Shown here one piece after another: positions 1-10,200 of a stretch of 16,572 nucleotides of DNA. The notes beneath the pieces were generated by a model. That model was not told the DNA's origin and did no database searches. It was given only the letters and a program-made list of their open reading frames with translations. Origin of the DNA: Saprospiraceae bacterium (GTDB lineage Bacteria > Bacteroidota > Bacteroidia > Bacteroidales > JAIPBB01); contig JAIPBB010000094.1 of NCBI GenBank assembly GCA_021739805.1, positions 1 to 16,572 of the forward strand, read 5' to 3'. Numbering within the stretch: position 1 is the first letter of the stretch; every line of letters begins with the position of its first letter. The translations under genes and the position numbers were made by a program.

Positions 1-3000
1 GATCTCTATTGTCCTGATTTTCCGGAGATTCAGGATTGTTCTCTGGTTCCAAACCATCTAAGTCAATAAACTTAATAGAATTATTACCGGCAAACTGATA
101 AGGTGTATACCAAGGATAATCTTTCGTCAACGGATCCACACTTAAAAATTTCCCAATTCTAGGATTATAAATTCTAAAACCATAATCATATTGATTTCCG
201 TTTCCAGAAACTTCGTTGTCCATCTCTTTCCCATTAAAGGCGTACCTGTAATCATTCGGACTAAAATTCCTATCCGGCATTTGGCTTCCAAATGGAAAAT
301 AGTCAGAGCTACTTGCAATATCAGCAGTAAAATATCCCACAGAATCCGCCACACTACTATGCACTTCAGGTAATTTCCTATCCGTTATTGTAGTTAGCAC
401 ATTACCAAGGTGATTACATAATTCAAAGAACTTATTTGTTAATTCACGTTCAAAGATAGTATCTTTTTCGAAATTAGTCAATCTAATATTTGATTTTTTT
501 ATGCCAAGCCTTGAACTACCATAAATGTGGTGCTCATCCAATTGCAAATCCATGTCAGGTGAACCGCTTCCAAAGTCTTGTTCAGTATAGGTAGCCATTA
601 TATTTCCAGTAGCATCTCTCACATAATGAGTAGTAATATAATCACTTGGAGCAGATGCAGTAGAAGGTTTTACAATTTTGGCAATGCGATTCCCAGTGGC
701 ATCATACAAAAATTCTAAGTCTGGCAATGATGATGTGTCAAGACGAATTATTTCAGTTACTTTTCCATAAACATTCCATTTGATTGTATCGATGCTTTCA
801 CTAAAATCATGAACAAGATTTCCGATTTCATCGTATTGGTAATTATTTAAAGAGTTTATGGTAGCATGAGTTGAACTAAAAGTTCCCTGGTCATCAATAT
901 CGTCATTATAGGAAGATGTAGCATCATCATCAACATGGAACAACCTATTGCTATGTTTACCTTTTTTATGGTCGCCATGGTCAATCCAGTCATAATGGTA
1001 AGTCATATCATCCATTCCTAATGAGCCGGCTTTTCCATTTCTAAAGAGAGTAAGAATATTTCCATTGCCATCATAAGTTAATTGGGTTTTATAAACATCG
1101 CCTATACTAACACCTGTCCAGCTATTATTGGTAATTAAATTAGCACATATTCCGGTTTTCATTTCTTTCAGCCTATTCAACTGGTCGTAACGATAAATGG
1201 CTGCCTGTGGAATTTTATTATAACTATCATCATGAATTGATGTTGCCATAGCAGCAATATTGCCATTAAAAAGATAATAATCAGAAGTACTGCCACCAAA
1301 CAATTCACTTGCATTAGCTGCAAGGAAATAATCAGCAGCAGCTATTGTGCCTATAGGAGAATAATCACTTCCATTATATAAAAGACTAAAAGAAGCAGCG
1401 TCAACTCCAAAATTGTTATTGAGATTGTTCACATCCTGCAATCCATCTTTACCAATATCATGACTTGAATCAAGGGTATTGCTGTTTATTCCTTTTAACC
1501 ATCCCTGTAGTGTATAAGCATAATCGGTAGCCTGCACTTTTTTATCCCCAATTTCAACTCTTGCCAACGGTCCATGAGGGTAATAAAAGTATTTTGCATC
1601 CTGCTCCCAAATAAGGCTATCATGTGATGTGTAAACATTTGTAATGCGATTATCGGCATCGTATTCGTATTTATGGTAGAATTCATCAGGCTCATCCCTT
1701 TGGTATGATACCATATTCACATTCCCACTCACCAGGTCGTAGTTATAATCAACTCTCTGGTTTTGTAATTTGTAAGAAGCAAGAGATGGATTATAGTGAT
1801 ATAGCGTTTTCACATTTCCATGTATGTCGTAACTATACCAGCTTTGGTGTTCTGCTGTCCCATTATTATCATTATCAATTTCAGTCGTGCTAACTCTGTT
1901 ACGTAAGTTTTCAAATGTTAAACTTTGAGGATGAATTTCGCTGCCATCATAATAGGTTCTTGTTACCTGGTCAATTGTACCCGATGCCAGCCATGTGCTA
2001 TAACTACTTGTGTCATAAGCAAGCTCATCTGTCATTAGAGCAGTTGGATCAGAAACTTGTCCAACCTCCTTAATTCTTCCGAGTTCATCGTAAATAGTAT
2101 AGCTGTATGCATAATTATCAACTTGCTTAGCGTTTTGGGATACTATCAGTCTACCCACTATATCGTACCAGAATTTGGATTCTCCACCATCGGGAGTAGT
2201 TTGCTCCATAAGTTGTTCCCAGCTATTGTATTTATAGTTTGTAATCATACAATGTTCAGGATAAACAGGAGTTGTAATTGTTCCATCCTGAAAATCATCA
2301 ATCGAATCAAGGCTTGCCTGCAATTTAATCGGAATAACTCCGGTTGGTGGTATTGTTTTAATAAGATTACCTGCCTGGTCATAATAGTAAAGAGTATAGT
2401 GGTATTCGTTGAGCTTGTATGTGCCTGTAAATTTTTCTTTAGTACTAATGTTAGCTATACAGTTATGCAAATACTTCAACCTGTAATTCTCAATTAATTC
2501 AGCTTTAATTTGATTAACACTGGTAATTTGTTCCAATTCTTTACTCTGTTGTCTCTTTTTTTCACAATCATCAATAAATTGCTGTAAGGGGTCAGGAATA
2601 CTTGGCGTATCATTAACACATTTTAGGTCATCAGGAAAGTAATAAGTATTTAAGAAGTTAGTATCTTTCACCCATGCATTAGCACAATGATCCATCCAGC
2701 GTGTTACATTTCCTACAGTATAGTTTGCGTCGAATATTTCTTTAAGAGTATCTGTAGCTTTTGTGTATTCATTATACAATACACCATAAAAGTCCAGAAT
2801 ATTAAGCAAATTATCACAATTACAATCAGCCTGATTATATGCAGGTTGTGGATATTGGATACGAGGAGGCCATGAGCATACAGCAAAATCACCAATCACT
2901 TCGCTAAAAGCATAATAAGTAGTTCCACCGTAACCAACTCCCGGACCTGATATTATTGTATCGTGACCATTGGGGTAATTGTTATCAGCACCGTTCTTAC

Positions 3001-6000
3001 ATATTTTTACCAGCAAGTCACGAACAGTTGCTGAGTCTCCGGAAGTTATACAAGCTTCGAGTTCTTCCATCCATAAATCAGCATTTTTATTACAATAATC
3101 ACAAGCTGATTTTGTTAATTTATTTCCAATTAGGGAGCTTAGAGTGGCTGTTGTAAATGTTTCATAATCATAAATAGAATCCCTGAAAAAGTGAGGAGTA
3201 AATCCATCTGTTGTTACAATAATGTTTTCATCTGTTGAATCCAATTCCAGCCAAAGAGTATCCGAACAATTACAGGAATAATTATCTGCAAAATCCTGAA
3301 ATTTAAAATCCGGAAGATAAGTTTGAAGAATTTGGTTTCTGTAGAATTTATAAACACTTTTAAAGAACATATACGTATTGTAATTGGTGTCAGCAAAGAT
3401 TGTGTCGTGGAGTGTAATAAAAAAATCTTCAATATCGTCGTTTAATAAATCCGGTGCATCATTTTCAATATCATCAGGATCGTCCATTACATACCAGATA
3501 CTGTAATAATTACTTGTACCAGGTAGTTTTAAGAAGTTCTGCAATTTGGTTTGCATTAAACTGCTAAGATTAAGGGCAGGATATGTCCTGAAATAGTTAA
3601 TAATGCATTGATCGTACATTCCATCATATGTAAACAAAGGATCACTTTTATTTCCAGTATCATCAATATAAGTTGAGTTATCGTATAAAGCTCCATTAGT
3701 TGATGAATTAACTGTGATAGCAAGTGGATTATAATAACCAGATGTTGCAGCTTCAGTAGAATCGGCGTTTTGCATAAGTTCATCATAATATGATGCTTTG
3801 ACTGGTTGAGTTACACATCCTGCTCCACCTTGCTTCTCTTCATCATAAAATGTTGGTGTAAATTCACAGTAATATAAGTAAAGACAGTATTCAGGATGAT
3901 ATTTAATAAATCTGTGACCATAAAACTCATCCCAATTTTGGCGTAACTGGTCATATAAACTATCTGGAGTAAAACCATTAGCAGCAGCATAAGTAGATAT
4001 TGTGCTAACGGAACTGGAGAGAATTATAGTACCGATAGTATCATTAAAAGTGCTAATGAATTCATTAATTGTAATTCCATTTAAAGTAGTTCTTAGCCAA
4101 TCATTTTGTAAAGAACTATAATTACTATTCGGTATAGAATCCATCCCAAATTGGTTTTTGATAAATCTTTTAGGAGTATTGTCAAAATATTGTCCATTTG
4201 GGCTAATATCATATTTCAGGGAAATATATTTAAACTCGCATTCTGTCATGCCTAAATTTAATATACTATCACACCAAAGCGTTTTACAACTATCAATTAA
4301 CTCCAGTGCTACCGCTGAAGTTGTATCTCTTCCATAATCATTTATATAACCCCACACACCTGCAGAATCCTGAACATAATATGAATAGTAGCACATTGAA
4401 TCACAAGTTGTAACACATGGGGGCATATAAACATCAGGTGTGTCAATACAATTGATTTCTTCTGCATACTCAGCCAGAACACTATCAATTATGTTAGGAT
4501 AAAGAGATAAAACCTTACTTAGGCTATATGTTCCAATGTCAAGTATGAATGTGGTATCTAAAGTAAGATTTTCTAATGTACCACTTAATGATTTTTTATA
4601 AAGAAATATTTCATTTTCTTCATCCCACAGTTTAATATCAAGTCTGTATTCACAATCTTTACATGTAACACCGGTGCAAGTATCACAAACCTGAGTGTCG
4701 TCCATTTCATATACTAAACGGTAGCTGGTAGATGGTGATGAAATACCAAAAACGGTTTTAATACTGGAAATTCCCAGTGTGGTATCTATGTCGTTTGTCC
4801 TCATGAAGTTTGTTGCTATCTCTGCTGTATCGTCGGGAGCACTGTCAATTCTAATGAGATTTGGTGGTATATTGCCAGAAAGTGCAGTAGCCACAACTCT
4901 ATCGTATTGGTCGAGGTATGAAATACTAACTTGCCCGTTTGGGTCTTTTACCATTTGTTTGTGAAAGTGCTTTACTGAGCCGGCTTCTGTACCGAAAAGC
5001 CTGTTAAGTTCTGTTTGGGATGTCCCGAAGTAATAATACTTTGTTTCTTTGGTGCTACCCAGTTTATATTGAGGCCCCACACCACTTTGGCTATGTATTC
5101 GTCCTGTGCCATCGTTTTTAAATCGTGTTTGAGTATATGCATAGCCTTCTGCATCCGGAACATAATCCATTGCTTCGAGGAAGGTATTTCCCAGAAACTG
5201 ATTTGATGAAGAGTAATATTGGTCTGTTCCACTAATATATGAACTTACATCAAGTGGGTCAGGAGCAGCAATTTTAGTGTCAATATCAAAATTTGATTTA
5301 CTGAAACTTCCGTTATACATTCCTGTTCCACTTCCCGGTGTATTGTAGAATTCTAATCCATGAGAAAGTGTCGGAGACGGAATAATATTTACTGAAGCTC
5401 GACCAAGATAATCATAAACGCTTTCCCCGACAATTGCATTTGTGTCAGAATTAATTAATGTTACCTGTTGTCGTGTTCGTAAGCTTCCATCGAAATAACT
5501 AATAACTTCTTTTCGTTTTCCATCTTCAGCAAGTGTCATATTGTATTGCCAGTTTAAGGAAGGCTCAAGCCCACAATATTTAAATAAGTATCTGGGAGCA
5601 TCAATAGTTTTATAAGCAGCATTATAACAATATTGAGAAACACTGCCTTTGGTAGAAGTATGCGACCATTTACCTTCAACTCTTTCAAGACTTTTATCAG
5701 ACTTTACATTATAGGTTATCGGTCTTATTCTGACTAGTATTAATCCCCGAGGATATCCCAGTGGGATTTCGTAATGGTTAAATGATGTTGTTATTCGAGT
5801 TGCATTACGAAAATCATATTCAAAAAAGGAAAGGTCAAGATTAGTAAAACTTCTGTCACCAATATCGACAAAAAGCCATTCAAGATCGTAATTTTCGGCT
5901 CCATCAACAAATTTCCAATAAACCGGTAATGTATTCATATCCATATTACAATTACAAGAGTCAGGGTTTTTGTAAATCGAGTCAAAGTCCACCCAAGTCA

Positions 6001-6511
6001 GATACGTTCCCAAATCAAAGTATCTTTCTATTTGTAATTCTAAATCAAGATATAAATCTGATGGAAATGAAGGAGAACCTGTAATATTACTTGTAAGCAC
6101 TGCTTTAAAAAAGAAAGTATCGCTTTCAATAGCTTTTAGCATTATATCTGTATATGCTCCCGTTGGATCATAAGCTATTTCTAAAGAGTTGCTTTCATGA
6201 ATAACCGAATCCAGAGTTCCGGAGTTTAAATAATAGAGTTTCAGATCAAAAGGAACAGTCCAAGTTTGTTTAGTAGAGTAGTACTTTCTTTGACTATCAT
6301 CATAGCGAAGCCTAACAATTACTTTAGATTCCCTGATAGAATATGTTGATCCGCTTATTTGATACAGCGGATCTGTTATTTTCAGCTCAGTTTGTGTGTT
6401 TAATGAATTACCCTGTTCTGAAACCAAATAGGTTTCATGACTTCCAAATGTTGAGCTTGATATTATTAAAAAAATTAAAAATAATGCTAAGGTCGAAACT
6501 ATCTTTTTCAT
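1..6511 (-). CDS. Giant exported RHS/YD-repeat protein with RHS-associated core; 3' end outside window
   Basis: The frame opens with ATG at 6511 and stays open to base 2, giving 2170 visible residues and no stop. Seen in order: a signal peptide (MKK then a hydrophobic stretch, probable cleavage after TFG at residue 23); an Fn3-like beta-sandwich around residues 195-285 (VYWKFVDGAENYDLEW); a block near 330-370 with EVISYFDGSLRTRQQ and VYDYLGR; the segments SQSGVGPQYKLG and DPNGQVSISYLDQYDR near 465-530; a cysteine-rich region, about 609-1315; YD repeats, about 1370-2085 (WYDIVGRLIVSQNAKQ, YTIYDELGRIKEVGQ); and an RHS core, about 2070-2153. These segments match, from memory, a Bacteroidota family of surface RHS proteins. 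RHS shells usually enclose a variable C-terminal effector. The protein is probably exported by Sec and displayed or released. It starts 14 bp after the preceding gene with no Shine-Dalgarno-like sequence, as is normal in this phylum. The effector identity cannot be seen. Confidence 0.93.
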   Translation of the reverse strand, partial: MKKIVSTLALFLIFLIISSSTFGSHETYLVSEQGNSLNTQTELKITDPLYQISGSTYSIRESKVIVRLRYDDSQRKYYSTKQTWTVPFDLKLYYLNSGTLDSVIHESNSLEIAYDPTGAYTDIMLKAIESDTFFFKAVLTSNITGSPSFPSDLYLDLELQIERYFDLGTYLTWVDFDSIYKNPDSCNCNMDMNTLPVYWKFVDGAENYDLEWLFVDIGDRSFTNLDLSFFEYDFRNATRITTSFNHYEIPLGYPRGLILVRIRPITYNVKSDKSLERVEGKWSHTSTKGSVSQYCYNAAYKTIDAPRYLFKYCGLEPSLNWQYNMTLAEDGKRKEVISYFDGSLRTRQQVTLINSDTNAIVGESVYDYLGRASVNIIPSPTLSHGLEFYNTPGSGTGMYNGSFSKSNFDIDTKIAAPDPLDVSSYISGTDQYYSSSNQFLGNTFLEAMDYVPDAEGYAYTQTRFKNDGTGRIHSQSGVGPQYKLGSTKETKYYYFGTSQTELNRLFGTEAGSVKHFHKQMVKDPNGQVSISYLDQYDRVVATALSGNIPPNLIRIDSAPDDTAEIATNFMRTNDIDTTLGISSIKTVFGISSPSTSYRLVYEMDDTQVCDTCTGVTCKDCEYRLDIKLWDEENEIFLYKKSLSGTLENLTLDTTFILDIGTYSLSKVLSLYPNIIDSVLAEYAEEINCIDTPDVYMPPCVTTCDSMCYYSYYVQDSAGVWGYINDYGRDTTSAVALELIDSCKTLWCDSILNLGMTECEFKYISLKYDISPNGQYFDNTPKRFIKNQFGMDSIPNSNYSSLQNDWLRTTLNGITINEFISTFNDTIGTIILSSSVSTISTYAAANGFTPDSLYDQLRQNWDEFYGHRFIKYHPEYCLYLYYCEFTPTFYDEEKQGGAGCVTQPVKASYYDELMQNADSTEAATSGYYNPLAITVNSSTNGALYDNSTYIDDTGNKSDPLFTYDGMYDQCIINYFRTYPALNLSSLMQTKLQNFLKLPGTSNYYSIWYVMDDPDDIENDAPDLLNDDIEDFFITLHDTIFADTNYNTYMFFKSVYKFYRNQILQTYLPDFKFQDFADNYSCNCSDTLWLELDSTDENIIVTTDGFTPHFFRDSIYDYETFTTATLSSLIGNKLTKSACDYCNKNADLWMEELEACITSGDSATVRDLLVKICKNGADNNYPNGHDTIISGPGVGYGGTTYYAFSEVIGDFAVCSWPPRIQYPQPAYNQADCNCDNLLNILDFYGVLYNEYTKATDTLKEIFDANYTVGNVTRWMDHCANAWVKDTNFLNTYYFPDDLKCVNDTPSIPDPLQQFIDDCEKKRQQSKELEQITSVNQIKAELIENYRLKYLHNCIANISTKEKFTGTYKLNEYHYTLYYYDQAGNLIKTIPPTGVIPIKLQASLDSIDDFQDGTITTPVYPEHCMITNYKYNSWEQLMEQTTPDGGESKFWYDIVGRLIVSQNAKQVDNYAYSYTIYDELGRIKEVGQVSDPTALMTDELAYDTSSYSTWLASGTIDQVTRTYYDGSEIHPQSLTFENLRNRVSTTEIDNDNNGTAEHQSWYSYDIHGNVKTLYHYNPSLASYKLQNQRVDYNYDLVSGNVNMVSYQRDEPDEFYHKYEYDADNRITNVYTSHDSLIWEQDAKYFYYPHGPLARVEIGDKKVQATDYAYTLQGWLKGINSNTLDSSHDIGKDGLQDVNNLNNNFGVDAASFSLLYNGSDYSPIGTIAAADYFLAANASELFGGSTSDYYLFNGNIAAMATSIHDDSYNKIPQAAIYRYDQLNRLKEMKTGICANLITNNSWTGVSIGDVYKTQLTYDGNGNILTLFRNGKAGSLGMDDMTYHYDWIDHGDHKKGKHSNRLFHVDDDATSSYNDDIDDQGTFSSTHATINSLNNYQYDEIGNLVHDFSESIDTIKWNVYGKVTEIIRLDTSSLPDLEFLYDATGNRIAKIVKPSTASAPSDYITTHYVRDATGNIMATYTEQDFGSGSPDMDLQLDEHHIYGSSRLGIKKSNIRLTNFEKDTIFERELTNKFFELCNHLGNVLTTITDRKLPEVHSSVADSVGYFTADIASSSDYFPFGSQMPDRNFSPNDYRYAFNGKEMDNEVSGNGNQYDYGFRIYNPRIGKFLSVDPLTKDYPWYTPYQFAGNNSIKFIDLDGLEPENNPESPENQDNRD
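53..304 (-). other. RHS repeat-associated core domain (encoded segment)
   Basis: This segment encodes the diagnostic end of an RHS shell. It reads DYFPFGSQMPDRNF, then YRYAFNGKEMDNEVSGNGNQ, then YDYGFRIYNPRIGKFLSVDP, then YPWYTPYQFAGNNSI, and ends with DLDG at bases 64-53. In RHS and TcC proteins the core is the last conserved part, and autoproteolysis near its end frees the variable tip. Here the terminal motif is D-L-D-G rather than D-P-D-G or the enterobacterial DPxGL form. What follows (EPENNPESPENQDNRD) is acidic, proline-containing and linker-like, and it runs to the window edge. Confidence 0.95.
2560..4690 (-). other. Cysteine-rich insert between N-terminal region and YD repeats
   Basis: This is a sub-region of the giant RHS protein, about residues 609-1315. 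It contains clustered cysteines: C-D-T-C, V-T-C-K-D-C, C-V-T-T-C-D-S-M-C, HPEYC-LYLYYC, CNC twice, and ACDYC. I count close to 25 cysteines here, against very few in the YD-repeat region. Since the protein is exported, these are probably disulfides or a metal site. No named domain is recognisable. From memory, an HPEYC-type motif recurs in Bacteroidota RHS proteins. Confidence 0.6.
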
Positions 6512-6525
6512 ATACTTTGACTGTT

Positions 6526-7215
6526 TTAGTTATCGGCAATAATTAATCTGTATTCTTTATAAGCTTGTGTTAAATTAGGCTTCCCTTGTTTCACATTAAC
6601 ATATTTCTTACCGGAAGTAAGCTCTAATTCACTTTGACTAGCTTTTCGCATTTTGTAAGTTACTTGTACTTTGCTATATGTCTGTCCTTTTTTATAGAAG
6701 AATACGATTTCTTCAAGGATATTCTTTTTGGTGTTAATTGTTATCTGCACTTTTTTATAATCTGAATATGTACTTGAAGTTAATTCATAAGTATTGCAAT
6801 CATTTTGATTTCGAATAAACTTTACTCCTTTGTTCTCTTTAGTAAGAGAATCGAGTATAGAACCAACATCTGTCAAAGAGTTGTTGTATAAGTTTTTATT
6901 TTCCTTATTATTTACAAATACAATATTTTTTTGTTTTTTATCAACTTGTAGCACATATAGTGGTTGAATAATGGTATAAACGTCAAAGGATGTTGAATAG
7001 AAACTTTCATCATTACGAATTGCCTGTGCTTTAAATTCATTGTAGTCCTGTTGATTTTTAGCATCATAAGCTCTAATATTAATATCCATACAGTATTGTG
7101 TGCTGTTCATATAGGTAGCAGCAAGCTTTTTCATGTCGCTTGAATAATTCTGAGCTTGTGAGTTAAATCCTGACAGCAGAATTATTATTGTTAAGAAGAA
7201 ATATCTTATTGTCAT
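6526..7215 (-). CDS. Small exported protein, possible LolA-like fold, between the two giants
   Basis: The product has 229 residues. A clear signal peptide (MTIRYFF then a hydrophobic core) has a likely cleavage site after SQA at residue 21, leaving a mature protein that starts QNYSSDMKK. No membrane segment follows. The mature part alternates short beta-strand-like stretches (LYVLQVDKKQKNIVFVNN; YKKVQITINTKKNILEEIVF) of the kind seen in LolA/LppX-type half-barrels, where a strand pair ends in 'i.ei.~~y'. That fold call is inference from pattern only; no catalytic residues are visible. It lies 5 bp after the stop of the 1996-residue protein and 14 bp before the RHS protein, so it is almost certainly co-translated with both. 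A periplasmic folding, trafficking or capping partner for these giants is plausible. It could also be an unrelated secreted protein. Its leader is AAAAGATAAAAATC, A-rich with no Shine-Dalgarno run. Confidence 0.88.
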   Translation of the reverse strand: MTIRYFFLTIIILLSGFNSQAQNYSSDMKKLAATYMNSTQYCMDINIRAYDAKNQQDYNEFKAQAIRNDESFYSTSFDVYTIIQPLYVLQVDKKQKNIVFVNNKENKNLYNNSLTDVGSILDSLTKENKGVKFIRNQNDCNTYELTSSTYSDYKKVQITINTKKNILEEIVFFYKKGQTYSKVQVTYKMRKASQSELELTSGKKYVNVKQGKPNLTQAYKEYRLIIADN

Positions 7216-7220
7216 GATTT

Positions 7221-10200
7221 TTATCTTTTAAGGTTTTGACGTGTTGTAGCAATTGTTTTTATGCCTTCTTCTGTTTCTTTTTTGAGCTGCACCAATACTC
7301 CTTCTTCGTCATAATTATAGAAAGTGGCATAGTTATTTTCATCAAGTTCTGCTGTAAGCCATAAAGTAGCAGGATTGTAAACATAAGATTTCATTGAACC
7401 GTTATATGGTAATAACCTGATGTCGTCCACATAACCATCAATTCCTTCTATCGTAACTGTAATATTTCCATTTCCTGAAGGTGTCTCTATCAGTGCTTCA
7501 ACAAGTTGCCATCCTTCAATTTTTCCAGCACGTCGGGTAGTTATATCAGTACTACCCTGCTTAATTCTTACACTACTTATATCTCCGCTACTAAGGTTTA
7601 CCCATAAACTTAACAGATATTTTTTATTTGCGAGCAGCTTTTTCTCAATGGTGTTATTCAGACTAAAATTTGTAACATGATTTATTGACCAGGTTAAATC
7701 CTGATCATCCAGATAAAGACATTTTTCACCAGTATGTGACATATTATCTTTTATTTCCAATGAACCGGAAACCGGGTAAATATTCCAATTATCATACTCT
7801 AGTTTTGATATGCCAGTTGTAAGATTATAATCATCGAAGCCATCAAACAACATTTCGGAATATCTGGCATTACCAGCAACGGCAGTTGCTAAAGCATCAT
7901 CATATCCATAAATGGCAGAAGAAAATATGCCTAGTGCGTCAATGTTTTCAAGCTCAAATCCTGAATTAGTGTATAGAGTTGCTTTACTTCCCCATCGCCA
8001 TGGTTGCTGGCTATTATCACTATTACCCGGAATCCAGTTAAATAATTTGAAGTAATCATATACTCCGTCTTTTGAAAGATTAGTTTTATGCCCTACAGTT
8101 CCCTGCTGTTTTCTGGGAATCCTATATGCATTGTTGAGATAATTGCGCCAGTAATAATCTTTTGTTGTTGGCATATATTGAACATATTCACTAGCTGAAG
8201 CATTCAGCACGTCATCCAAACACTCACTAAAGCACCCGGTTTCGTCCTGCCAGTCGCCGGTTATGAAATTACCATTGCCAATATAAACATTTACTTTATA
8301 ACCGGTTTTTTTCAGAGAATCAATATCATCAATATCATCAAGTAAAGCATGATGTCCATCAAAAATAATCGATGCCCGACAAATGCAATCCGATTCGCCA
8401 TCACATTGAGCATTTGTTGGATTAAGGAGAAAGGACAGTTCATCGTTAAAACCGGTTTTGTCAAGGCAGATTCTAACATTGCCTGATTGATTGTCGCAGC
8501 TTCTGAAAGAATAGACATCAGATGTGCCACTAAGCCCAAATTCCGGCAATGTATCAAAAAGTGGAAATTTTCTTTCTGTAACAGGATTACTCAAAGATAC
8601 AATATTGCCTGAACTACTGTTTAGGTGGTTTTTATAGCCCTGTTTTACTATATAATAATCTAGTGATTGGCTTTCATCATTAGTAAATATATTTCCGGGT
8701 ACTCCGCTTGGGTCAGAAAGTAATATACGATTACCTATTGCAGGGTCAATTTCAATATCAGTTATGATGTAGGAGTTGTTGTTTCCAATTTTTACAATAT
8801 CATTTACATGGAAATATTCAACAAGCTGTTTATTGGTAAGTGCATCAATTGTTCCTCTATACTTTAGCCTGTAATTGGAATAGCTTGCGCCCATACCATC
8901 ATAGTTCCAATGTGCTGGAAAATTATATGAGTAAACAGGAGCTTCAAATGTATTATCAATTATTGATAATACAGGTTGACCTGTATATGCATCATAGCCT
9001 AAATGCCTTGTATGAACTGTAATTCCATCTTTTTTGCTTACTGTTTCTTTGATTATTCCACTTCTGTATATTACTTTGTTTGTAACAAGTGTCCTTACCT
9101 GACTATCTTCGCCACTAAACATGCAAAGTAACATAGGAAGAAATGTAGTAATTGCAACAATTATATCAAGGTTACTATCTGTTGCCTGATTGTAAATGTT
9201 TATCTTATTTTCATTGGCATATGTAATAAAATCATAATTCAGAGCCATTAATTCATCTTTATATTGCTTGTCTCCTCTAAAAACGTTCACTTTATTCTTT
9301 AATTGATTGCCGTTTTCAGTATGGTAGATGTATTCCTGATAGGTAACCGTTTGTCCTTCATTATCCGGGTTTAACACATCAATTCCATGTGGAAATGCTG
9401 CAACAGAGCGAGGCTTACCATGCATATCGTTTAGCTCAATTTTATATGCCTGAGACAAAGCAATTGCATTGTATATTTTTATATTCAAAAAAGGAATAAA
9501 CTTCATTGGTAATGAGCAATCGGCAGAGTTATTGACAAAATTATCTTTTGCAACTTTTATTGGAAATTCATAAGCAGTATAAAACTTATGCACACTTTTG
9601 CCAGATGCACTTTTTGTAACATTTGAAGGTGTTTCTGAACTAACAATGACCTGTCTGTATTTAACATTTGGAGATGGAAAGTAACTTTCACCAAAAGGTT
9701 CTTCCAAGTACAGTTTATTATCTTGTGTCACAAAAGCATCATTTTTATAATATGCTGGTATTTTTAAAGCATTTTCTTCTCCTCCTAATGCTGGTTCATA
9801 TTCAGCTACTCCTGAACTAATAATCTGGTCTTCAATAGTGTTGTTTTTATTGACAATTCTATAATCATAGGTAGTTTTGTATGAAGATGAAGCTGACTTT
9901 GTCCAATTATCAGATAGTGTAACAGATGATACTCTATGCCCGCCACCTTTTTTTATCATATCAGCTTCTACTAAACGAATATAACCCGGGAAGTTGTCTT
10001 CATCATGGACTATTTTTTTACAATATCCCATGGTTTTATAGTATCGAAATTCATCGAGATACTTAGCAACATTATCAATTACATCCCCAAAAACGGATAT
10101 TATTATATCTTTAAAACTGGCATTTCCATTTATTGATGGTGATGTTAAATCAGGTCTTTGTGAAAACAAATGACTAAAACCAGCTAGCCGGAAAGGATGT

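Noticed and set aside
191..373. Small plus-strand and other-frame open frames within the giants (for example 191-373, 4779-4964, 6343-6546, 12443-12640)
   Set aside because: All overlap strongly supported minus-strand coding sequence and have neither recognisable products nor plausible leaders.
2057..2497. 146-residue open frame on the plus strand
   Set aside because: It lies antisense inside the YD repeats of the RHS protein. Its translation is low-complexity hydrophobic sequence with no family signature, so it is a shadow frame.
9948..9954. Runs of seven T (also near 8305 and 12533) as phase-variation switches
   Set aside because: Short homopolymers are expected in AT-rich coding DNA. The reading frames are intact across all of them and nothing shows length variation.
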